Assembly: GCA_963931925.1 (NCBI GenBank)
Contig: OZ007574.1
Span: 32,623,961 to 32,687,960 of the forward strand
Direction of reading: 5' to 3'
Length of the DNA stretch: 64,000 nt
From: Onchidella celtica
Taxonomy: Eukaryota; Mollusca; Gastropoda; Systellommatophora; Onchidiidae
In this document: positions 22,075 to 29,449 of the stretch, piece by piece
Position numbering within the stretch: position 1 is the first letter of the stretch
How the letters are laid out: each line of letters opens with the position of its first letter
The notes under the pieces: generated by a model
What the model was told of the DNA's origin: nothing
Database searches by the model: none
What the model saw: only the letters and a program-made list of their open reading frames with translations
Translations under genes and position numbers: made by a program

Positions 22075-22928
22075 TTATGTTAACATAGAACTAGAGCCAT
22101 GGAGATGGAACAATAACAACTTGTTGGTATCCATTTGGGTGGGTGGCCCGACTGGGTGACGTGACATAGCATCAGCAGCAGCATGGCGAATCCCTGGGAT
22201 GTGAGCTATTTGGAACCTGAATCTGAGAGTCTTTTCTTTCAAGTTCCGTAGGCGTGGGTTAGGAATGGCATCTAGGCTCCTGTCACCAAACACTTTGAGA
22301 AGTGGCTTGTGATCCACAACTATTGTCAAGTTAGGGCATCCAAGTACAAAATGACGTGTCTTCTCGAGGGCGTCTACCACTGCCAGTGCCTCTCCTTCTA
22401 TAGGCGCATATCTGGACTCAGCAGATGAGGTAAAGCGACTGCCAACCAATGTTATCTTCCATCCTGTACGAGTGTACGGCAGCAGAATGGTTTTGTAGAT
22501 GTGCATGCACAATGTTTTTGGAAAAGCCAGAAGCCAATACCTTCTTTGCTGTAATCTGTTGCAAGGCATGTTGGTGTGGCTTTATTGAATATCTCCACAC
22601 CATGTTTGATTTCTTCGATAATGATGTGCTTTGTCTCTTCAAATAGATCATCTATAGTGTTTGTCCAAGTGAATGGCGTATTTGGCTTTAGGAGGGAGTG
22701 GAATGGTTGCATTCTCTCAGCAGATGCAACTTGGTTCACTAACCCAAACCAGCTCCTGATGTCTGTCACGTTGCGCGGTTTGGGGAAATTCTTAATTGCC
22801 TCAAGTACTTGTGGGCATGGTCGAACGGAAGTGGGGGTGATATCAAACCCTGCAATGTAACAGTGTTCTTAGCGAATGTGAATTTGCTTGGGTTAAAGGT
22901 GATAGCGTTTTGGCCGCAAGTATCCAAC
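22075..22928 (-). pseudogene. Outer LTR element: end of reverse transcriptase, connection and RNase H (frameshifted)
   Basis: This part resumes the pol frame on the far side of the nested element. It encodes the RT C-terminal region (FNPSKFTFAKNTV, then a segment with RSWFGLVNQVA) and an RNase H of the Gypsy type with LATDYSKEGIGFWLFQK, APIEGEALAVVDALEKTRHF, VVDHKPLL and IAHIPGIRHAAADAMSRHPV. A frameshift near 22490 separates the first RNase H motif from the rest. The frame stops at 22075 just after RNase H; no integrase zinc finger or catalytic core follows. It is non-functional as it stands. Confidence 0.85.
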
Positions 22929-22933
22929 CATTC

Positions 22934-23101
22934 TAAATAACTTGAAAAGAAGTATTTGGTCGGTTGAGCAGACCTTTAATGATTTGACTCATACGTCACA
23001 ATGATGGAAGTCTGTGTAATACAAAATGACAATATGTGAACAATAACGTAACAATGTATCTATATAACTCATAATAATAACAATAGTAATATATTTCTCT
23101 A
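22934..23101 (-). repeat. 3' LTR of the nested gag-only element
   Basis: 168 bp, identical to 23934-24101. It follows the polypurine tract AAAGACTCGGGGGGCA on the minus strand. Identity of the two LTRs implies a recent insertion, because LTR pairs are identical at integration. Confidence 0.92.
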
Positions 23102-23247
23102 TGCCCCCCGAGTCTTTAATATGAGTGATGTTAATGGTTATTCATGAACGTTAAAGGCTTAAAGTAAACAAGACGTGAAGTTAATTAAATTTATAAGAAA
23201 GGAGAAGAATGAATAAAATGCAAGCAAAACTACATCTGGTGAAAGAA

Positions 23248-23790
23248 TCAAGTTTCCTTCTGTTTTGCGCTTGATCTGGTGATTCGTTTCCCTCCTGGAG
23301 GTACAGTAGTCTCTGTTTTTCCTTGTTTATTGTAGGATTGTAATCTGAGTATTGCTCTCGGCTCGTCTCGGTCCTGTCTCATGTTAGACAGTTCGACTCT
23401 GAGGACCATGATGTTTTCCTCCCTCACAGCTAACTTGCGGATAGCTTCGAGGACATCCTCTTCTGGCTTGTGGCTGAGTGAGCCGCCGTTTGACCGTGTC
23501 AGATCTCGTCGAAGATGTTTATCGCAGCACTCTAGTAGTTGAATGGCCACCTCCTCCCCAAAAATTTTTGTGGCGGTTTTGTACTCGTTCCATCTGGCTT
23601 TGAAGTAATTCCACGTCTCGGTGGTGCCACTGAGGGAAATGGTAGGTCGTTTGACCTTTTCCACTTTGGCAGTGGAATGAGACTCATGCTCTTTGCCGTG
23701 CAGTTGTAGCAGTACGACAGCCACATCGATGGGGTGTTCCTCAGGAGTTGTATAGGCACACCCTCTTATGGGACATGCTATCGATGGCAT
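23248..23790 (-). CDS. Gag-like protein of the nested LTR element
   Basis: The frame is open from 23853, but the first ATG is at 23790, giving about 180 residues. Near the N terminus is a Cys/His arrangement, CPIRGC followed about 20 residues later by HGKEH, resembling a small zinc-binding motif. A capsid-like helical region follows (ISLSGTTETWNYFKARWNEY, LLECCDKHLRRDLTRSN, IRKLAVREENIMVLRVEL). The same landmarks occur in the gag of the outer element (VKRPSISASGTSEEWAYFV, LLECCDDVLRRDLTRS). Soon after the DRDEP motif the sequence switches to a short basic tail and stops, so the C-terminal capsid part and nucleocapsid knuckles are missing. It would form or join the particle that packages element RNA. 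No stop interrupts it. Confidence 0.8.
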   Translation of the reverse strand: MPSIACPIRGCAYTTPEEHPIDVAVVLLQLHGKEHESHSTAKVEKVKRPTISLSGTTETWNYFKARWNEYKTATKIFGEEVAIQLLECCDKHLRRDLTRSNGGSLSHKPEEDVLEAIRKLAVREENIMVLRVELSNMRQDRDEPRAILRLQSYNKQGKTETTVPPGGKRITRSSAKQKET

Positions 23791-23919
23791 CCCTGACGGT
23801 CTTGGTCTGGGCGATGAGGAGGCAAATAAAAAAAATCTACAGGAACGGAGCAATCCGACGTAGAGCTGCTCGAGTGTGCAAGGACAGAATTAGGCTATTC
23901 CCTTCCACTGGGCATTGGA

Positions 23920-23934
23920 ACAGACTTCCATCAT
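23920..23934 (-). promoter_or_regulatory. Presumed self-primer binding site of the nested element
   Basis: On the minus strand this 15-mer, ATGATGGAAGTCTGT, directly follows the 5' LTR, where a primer binding site belongs. It is exactly complementary to the transcript segment made from 24001-24015 inside the LTR. No TGG start of a tRNA-type site is at this position. The layout matches self-priming as known for Tf1. Confidence 0.6.
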
Positions 23935-24101
23935 AAATAACTTGAAAAGAAGTATTTGGTCGGTTGAGCAGACCTTTAATGATTTGACTCATACGTCACA
24001 ATGATGGAAGTCTGTGTAATACAAAATGACAATATGTGAACAATAACGTAACAATGTATCTATATAACTCATAATAATAACAATAGTAATATATTTCTCT
24101 A
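23934..24101 (-). repeat. 5' LTR of the nested gag-only element
   Basis: 168 bp. On the minus strand it contains an AT-rich TATATAG stretch, then the segment ACAGACTTCCATCAT (24015-24001), which I propose as the transcript start, and an ATTAAA poly(A)-signal-like hexamer a few tens of bases later. Termini are TA..TA. Confidence 0.9.
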
Positions 24102-24106
24102 CATTC

Positions 24107-24533
24107 AGCAGCCTGAAAGAAGCTATCTTCTATGGTAGAAGACCACATTATGGTGTCGTCAACAACTTTTGTTTTGTTTTTAACGTCACTAACAAGTTCA
24201 TCAAATCCTCTCGTGTAAGCGTCTCCTGAGGCTATATATCCTTGAGGGCAGACACAATACCTACACCGACCCCATGGTGTGATAAAAGTGGTCAGGTGTC
24301 TGTCCTTCTGGTCAAGGGGAATGCTGTGGTAGCCATTCCAAGCGTCGAATGTTGTTTTCCGGGTGTTAGGGAGAACTATGCGAGCCTGGTGGAATGGTGA
24401 TTGGGTGTGGTGTGTCTCTCTGGTGGCGTGACGGTTCAGAGCCTGAAAGTCAACTGTGCGCCGTGGCTTGCCAGACTTTTTAGCGCATATGACCATGCGA
24501 TGACACCATGTTACCGGTGTGCCCACAAGGACA
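24107..24533 (-). pseudogene. Outer LTR element: reverse transcriptase, N-terminal part (frameshifted, interrupted)
   Basis: RT motifs include PVTWCHRMVICAKKSGKPRR, VDFQALNRHATRET, FDAWNGYHSIPLD, TFITPWGRCRYCVCPQGYIA and the catalytic VDD in TKVVDDTIMW. Upstream, a one-base frameshift at the GGGG near 24540 separates it from the protease frame. The frame is broken downstream at 24102 by the nested insertion. The order and motifs are those of Gypsy-type pol. Confidence 0.85.
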
Positions 24534-24540
24534 GATTCAA

Positions 24541-25210
24541 TTACCCCGAGTTGTAGACTTGATCCAAACCAGCTTTTACTTCATCTTGCCAGTGAACTGG
24601 TACTGGTATGGGGCTATGGTATGCCACAGGCTTGGCATCTGGGTCAATCATGAGTTTCATTTGAGGGCCTGACATCATGGGTAGGGGCTGATGTTCACAC
24701 ACATTAAATGTGCTGCTTTTGTAATGTTTCAACAGCCACTGTTCTAGTTTTTCCCTGTTTTCCTCTGTAGCGGGGAAGGGAAGGGATTTCGGAACAGCTG
24801 GGGGAGCCTGTCGTAGAGGGCATCTGCATTGATCAGTGGTGCCAGGATTGTCTTGATTTTCAATCTCCAAACTGGAGGTTGAGCCAATTGTGGGGAAGTT
24901 GGTAGACAGTAGACCTAGGGCAATGCACGCTTCCATGGATGAGAATATTTTTTCTGTTGACTCTGTAATGTACACTATTTGGCGGGTTGTGCATGGTTCT
25001 TTCCCTCTTTTGTAGCCGGTTATGCGGTGGAGAAGCGCGCCTATGATGCCGATGGGCTCTGTATTTGCTGCCTTCATCCTCATAGTAGTGGGAAGTAGAT
25101 GGCTCTTGGTCTGACCAAGGTGAAGCAACGTGGTACCGGCGAGGCAGGATTGGCATCCTGTGTCTGCCACAGCAGGTGACCTGACTGTTTTTGATGCACG
25201 CTCAAAGGTG
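24541..25210 (-). pseudogene. Outer LTR element: retroviral-type aspartic protease and linker to RT
   Basis: The frame contains VADTGCQSCLAG, the D-T-G active-site motif of retroelement proteases, followed by LLHRITGYKRG and the RT-proximal PLPMMSGPQMKLMIDPDA and PVHWQDEVKAGLDQVY. The enzyme would process Gag-Pol. An in-frame TGA at about 25217 separates it from the gag/knuckle frame, and a frameshift near 24540 separates it from RT, so this copy cannot make an intact polyprotein. Confidence 0.8.
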
Positions 25211-25218
25211 GGTTTGAT

Positions 25219-25620
25219 TCATAAGTCCACTGCATCTTCTGGGATGGTGGGTTGGGGGTCAGAGGGCCGTCTTTTCCACAAGTCTTGTATAGAGTCATAG
25301 ATGTGATGATCAAGGGAGATGGAGTCGGCCATGTGCTCTGAGGGTATGTCGTCATAGATTGTGCAAAAGGACTCGAATACTGCAGTCGCTGAATCGTTTT
25401 GTGGTTTCTTGGATTTCTTGCATACACTTTCAAAGTGGTGGAGTAAACCACATTTGGTACATGTGTGGTTGTAGGCTGGGCAGTGAGCCATTCGTTCTTG
25501 TTGTCTTCGGCCATGGCCAGTTTTGCCGCAATGGCCACATGGAGGAGTGTTAGGTTTCTTATCCGGTGGGCGGGTTTGAAACTTTCTCTTTTCATAGTCT
25601 GTATGTGCTGGTGGCATCAA
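25219..25620 (-). pseudogene. Outer LTR element: nucleocapsid zinc-knuckle region
   Basis: The frame encodes CGHCGKTGHGRRQQERMAHC and CTKCGLLHHFESVC, two Cys/His clusters typical of the nucleic-acid-binding end of Gag, followed by an acidic linker. It ends at an in-frame TGA after PEDAVDL; the protease continues in the same frame beyond it. It lies one frame away from the preceding capsid segment. Confidence 0.75.
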
Positions 25621-26365
25621 CTGCTAATGGCGCTGGAGACGGTTTGATGCGTCCAGCCGAGCGCTTCCCACTTTCTTTCGCTTCCATATATCGAATGGTC
25701 TCCTCGACCGTCATGTCCTGGTTAGCCTGTCCTAACACATCCAGGCGAATGTCATCATCTGCCAGGCCGACAATGATTGTGTCACTAACCATTTGGTCAC
25801 AGTAGCTGATCTGGGCACCACACCCTCAACCGACCGAGTATTGACAAATGCTGGCCCGTCCTTTTAATCGAGCCGAAAAAGCCCTTATTGGTTCATCCCT
25901 GTCTTGTTTCATCTGCTGCAGTTCAAGCCGTGCCACCATGACATTTTCCTGGCGCACTGCCAGGGACTTGATGAGCTGGAGGAATGTGGGCTCGTCGTTT
26001 GATGTAAGGGATTTGGAGCTTCGTGTGAGGTCTCTCCTGAGAACATCGTCACAGCACTCGAGTAGTTGAAATATGATGTCGGGGCCAGAGAGTTTAGTGG
26101 CCTGTTTGTAGTCGGCCCATCGTTGAACGAAGTAAGCCCACTCTTCGCTGGTACCCGAAGCAGATATTGACGGCCTCTTTACTTTTTCTGTCTTGGCCCC
26201 TGTGGCAAGGGGTGTGTGTGCAGTGACTGGATGAGCTGTACGCTCATGAAGATCCAACAACCGCACCAGGACCCCTGCAACTAGGGACGATGGCCATGAT
26301 TCTGTGCAACCGGGGGCAGGGCATTTGATCTCTGTGGACTGATGTGCGTTCTCTGGGTTTGACAT
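25592..26365 (-). pseudogene. Outer LTR element: gag capsid region with one in-frame stop
   Basis: Starts at an ATG (26365), 21 bp inside the 5' LTR boundary. The N terminus has CPAPGC and, about 20 residues on, HERTAH, a zinc-finger-like arrangement shared with the nested element. The capsid-like part follows (KRPSISASGTSEEWAYFVQR, LLECCDDVLRRDLTRSSK, RDEPIRAFSARLKGRASICQ). A TGA at about 25828 interrupts the frame; it resumes with MVSDTIIVGLADDDIRLDVL and ends at 25592. It is a decayed gag. Confidence 0.8.
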
Positions 26366-26371
26366 TCTGTT

Positions 26372-26385
26372 CTGTTTATTTTCAT
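26372..26385 (-). promoter_or_regulatory. Presumed self-primer binding site of the outer LTR element
   Basis: On the minus strand ATGAAAATAAACAG adjoins the 5' LTR end. It is exactly complementary to the transcript of LTR positions 26440-26453. Same position and arrangement as in the nested element, but a different sequence. Confidence 0.6.
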
Positions 26386-26521
26386 AAATGACTACAGAGT
26401 CTTTGCTTTAAATTGAAATGGATTCGTTTATTAACAGCAATGAAAATAAACAGTCTTCAAAGGGTTCTATAACGAAAGAGAAATACGAACAAGTACATAC
26501 ATAATAAATGGTGATCCTCTA
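26385..26521 (-). repeat. 5' LTR of the outer LTR element
   Basis: 137 bp, minus-strand TAGAGGATCACC to CATTTA. The presumed transcript start is CTGTTTATTTTCAT (26453-26440), followed within about 20 nt by AATAAA. It differs at three positions from the 3' LTR. Confidence 0.9.
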
Positions 26522-26734
26522 AAATCAGTGAGCAATGGCTAGGCATACCAGAACGACATTTGTTCTTAAGCTACCACTAGAAATGCTAAGATTGCAAGCC
26601 AATCAGGATCATGAAAATGTGAATCATCATCTTTTGTGCGTTTAAGGATCGTTCTTGGGCCAGACAAGCATAGCATCCTTAAATTTGCTTTTGCAGGCCG
26701 GTTAAAATCCCTGTAGGTTGCTGACCCCTGTTTG

Positions 26735-28880
26735 AAGATATCAGGGCCTCACCATGACACTGCTCCAATGGTGATGTGTGCCTACAGAGGTGGAGGGTTG
26801 CAGCAAAGCATAAGGGGGGAGCAGGTGTCGGTTATTATCGAGATCGAGCTTTAATGGTCCCTACTAATGAAAATTCTTTAAGCATAGAACAGGAAATAAG
26901 GTTCGCTTTTACACCTGCTGGGCACTGAAAGTAAACTTGTGAAATTCAGTGTACTGACCTTGATCAAATGCAATGAAGTGAGCTTTATTTCGAATAAAAT
27001 CAGTTCTTTACCAGTAATGGCATAAAAGGAGGATCATTTATTCATTTATTTGTTTCCAACAAATATTGCCTTCACACCCCCCCCCCCCCCAAAAAAGACA
27101 TATTATGACAACAAGTTAGGTTGATGTAGGTTTACTTGAGCAGTGTGATTATATTCACAGGACAACATTTAAAATTTGACTGCTGGAGTCAGAAAAATAA
27201 TATGTGATATGCAGGGAAAAACTGCAAAGGATACATTTTTTTTAAAAATGATATATCACAGAAAGAACACAATTAAATTTTTTTCACTTGATAACGATGA
27301 AGCTTCAGTAAACATCCTAGAACGATCTATGTGCTACAAACTGAGAAACTAGTGTTACAAGGTTTAAGAAAATTTATTATTAATTATTTTTTTAATAGTA
27401 TTATAATAGGTGCATGCTCTAGTATAATGTTGCAGTGAGATGTGCACTTTTGTCCCAAGTTCTTTTCACCCAGATGTACCCGGAAGTTTTATTGTTATAA
27501 TTTTTAACCAGATCACATGCAACTCGATTTATCCATAGCTTTCATTTCTGCGGCAGAAACTGCAGAAGGAATAAAAGAGAGCGCCCACAGTTATTATTTT
27601 GCGGTGTTGTATCTTTGTGGTTTCTGTGCCCTGTATTAGGTCAACAGTATTGAATGTATCTGTCTGTCTCTGTCTGTTTGTCTGCCTGCCTGTCTGTCTA
27701 TTTATCTACATGTATCTATCTATGTATCTATATACCTGTCGGTCAGTCTGTCTATCTGTTTATCAATCTATGTGTCTGTGTCTGCCTATCTATCTGCTTG
27801 TCTATCTGTCTATAGCAGTCTGTCTATCTATCTATCTATCTATTTATCTATATATCCATCTATCTATCCGTATGCTCGTCCATTCATCCATCCATCTGTT
27901 TATCCATCTGCTTACCAGAGCATTACATTTTCTCCACCCCTCCCTCCTTTTTTGTGTATGTGGTGAGGGGGGGGGGAATAATCCACCCTCTTTCCGTTTA
28001 TATCAAACTATCGTCATTATGGTACCAGGGGAAAATGGGGGGGGGGCATTCAGCCATTTTCTGGCCGAGACCAAAGAGGTGGCCGAGACTTTGAGTTGGT
28101 TGGCACACATGTATTCATTGAGGCCTCTTGGCACTTCTAATCTAAAGCGCAATTTTTAATTGCTATTGTTCGGGTGAATGAAATTCTTAAAGAGATCAGC
28201 TAGACTGCTGCCATTAAGATTGCACACTGTGGCTTGCGTGTGTTTGTACCTGTGTGCAGCATGTGTATTGCACAGTTGTTTCTATAGGGCAACCTAATTG
28301 TGCTCAGCCAAGCATGAAGGCCGTTATGGGGTTGCAAACTACATGTACATGTAAACGGTTGAGGCCTGCTCTGCTACCTACCAACGCCATTCAGGCGTTC
28401 CTCTTGAACGATTTTGATCTCAGAATTTATTCAAAATTTGCCCGATCTCATTGTATTTTACGAAGTTATTGTGAACAATTTAGTAGCCAAAATTATATGT
28501 CAAAAAACTTGAACATAATCCTCTTTTAATCAGGCCAAGAAAATCCATAATTATAATTTGCGAGGAGGCTTGTTGAAACTAAGATGATGCAGGGAAGTAT
28601 AAAATTCATCGTCTAAAACTTTGAAACTAAATTATGAAAGTACCAAAGTTTTGCGAGCAACATGAATTACACTTACAGATTAAGGCAGAACATGCAATCG
28701 CTTAACATCACCGTACGTTAAGTTTCAGCTTTTGCAGAAGTAACACAGTGAAGTAATGATCAATTAAAGTCGAGTGGCCAACGATTTTTGCCACAATGCT
28801 GTTTGACTGAAAATCTAACACCAACTTTAAAATTTAATGTAGGCTGTTGTTACTTGTACGTACGTGTAGGCTACTCTAAG
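26735..28880. other. Non-coding; tetranucleotide microsatellite inside
   Basis: No gene seen. TCTG/TCTA-type tandem repeats occupy about 27658-27905, with poly-G runs downstream (27967 and 28039). Open frames here are products of the repeat. Confidence 0.6.
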
Positions 28881-28882
28881 CG

Positions 28883-29129
28883 TTTTGCGCTAGGGGTGCG
28901 TACGTATACGTACCTATCCCAAACACATCCTTATCCTTAACCCTAAATCTTATCGAATCCCTGCCCCTGCCCCTGCCCCTTACCCTTACAACCAAAAAAA
29001 AAAAAAGGAGGAAAACAAACAGAACATTGAAAGAATAAATAATTAAGGCTGTTGTTAGGAGTATTTCTGGAGGGGCTTTCTCGCTCTGGAGTCACAAAAG
29101 GATTTAAAATACGTACCCTTAGCGCAAAA
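28883..29129. mobile_element. Short inverted-repeat element, family M3, copy 1
   Basis: The ends read TTTTGCGCTAGGGGTGCGTA and, reverse-complemented, TTTTGCGCTAAGGGTACGTA. The interior shares GGAGTCACAAAAGG and the ATCCTTATCCT..AACCCTAA stretch with a second copy at 57313-57562. About 250 bp, no coding capacity: a MITE-type element. Confidence 0.7.
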
Positions 29130-29242
29130 AAAAACAAACAAACAACAACAACAACAACAAAAAAAAAACGTGGGTACCTATGTACAATCAACTACAATCT
29201 TAAAAATATTCCAAACAAAACAAAAAGACAAAAAAAAAAGGG

Positions 29243-29444
29243 CGTAGATGTTGGACGGATGACGTCTTTACAAAACAAATGATGTCGGATGTATGAACAG
29301 CAGAAAAGATCATGGGTCAAAATACTTGAAAACAAAAGGAGTGGGATGGGTGGGGGGGGGGGGTAGATGTTGGTACGGATGCCCTGTTGGCAAAGCAATG
29401 ATGATGGATGTATGAACCGCAAGCAAAAATTTCATGGGTCAGAT
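29243..29444. repeat. Imperfect tandem duplication of about 80 bp
   Basis: The segment starting GTAGATGTTGGACGGATG (29243) recurs starting GTAGATGTTGGTACGGATG (29364), ending in each case with TCATGGGTCA. A poly-G run separates the copies. Confidence 0.7.
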
Positions 29445-29449
29445 ATTTC

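Larger units (their letters stand above)
22934..24101 (-). mobile_element. Nested gag-only LTR retroelement (TR-GAG type), identical LTRs
   Basis: Two 168-bp LTRs (22934-23101 and 23934-24101) are identical by eye, exactly 1000 bp apart, and the element is flanked by the 5-bp repeat CATTC (22929-22933 and 24102-24106). The interruption cleanly splits the RT of the outer element, whose two halves abut after excision of the insert plus one repeat. The interior holds one gag-like frame and a polypurine tract (AAAGACTCGGGGGG) next to the 3' LTR. LTR ends are TA..TA rather than TG..CA. It encodes no protease, RT or integrase, so it must borrow them. Gag-only elements of this design have been described from plants as TR-GAG. 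Confidence 0.9.
21836..26521 (-). mobile_element. Gypsy-type LTR retrotransposon without integrase, interrupted by a nested element
   Basis: Two 137-bp LTRs (21836-21972 and 26385-26521) differ at 3 positions, and the element is flanked by the 5-bp direct repeat AAATC (21831-21835, 26522-26526). Minus-strand order is gag, CCHC-like knuckles, aspartic protease, reverse transcriptase and RNase H. Only about 100 bp separate the end of RNase H from the polypurine tract (AAAGACTT followed by 11 G) and the 3' LTR, so integrase is missing. Without the nested 1168 bp and its duplicated 5 bp the element would be about 3.5 kb. Two in-frame stops and at least two frameshifts make it inactive. Confidence 0.9.
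21695..26730. mobile_element. hAT-like inverted-repeat element, split by an LTR retroelement
   Basis: The left end begins CAAGGGCCAGCAACCT and the right end, reverse-complemented, CAGGGGTCAGCAACCT; 14 of 16 bases match. CAGGGGTCAGCAACC-type ends are characteristic of hAT elements. The 8-bp flanks (TTTTACAA and TTTGAAGA) are only partly alike, as expected for an old target duplication. After removal of the LTR element at 21836-26521 about 345 bp remain, too short for a transposase, so this was a non-autonomous element. Confidence 0.6.

Noticed and set aside
25080-25595. 171-codon minus-strand frame overlapping the gag/protease region
   Set aside because: It is the alternative frame of the outer LTR element; the Cys/His knuckles and the D-T-G protease motif are in the other frame.
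27599-28159. Cys/Leu/Ser-rich frame of 186 codons
   Set aside because: Product of the TCTG/TCTA microsatellite; no domain, start context or splice evidence.
28925-28985. CCTTAACCCTAA-like telomeric sequence
   Set aside because: It is part of the M3 inverted-repeat element and recurs in its second copy at 57350; not a tandem telomere array.
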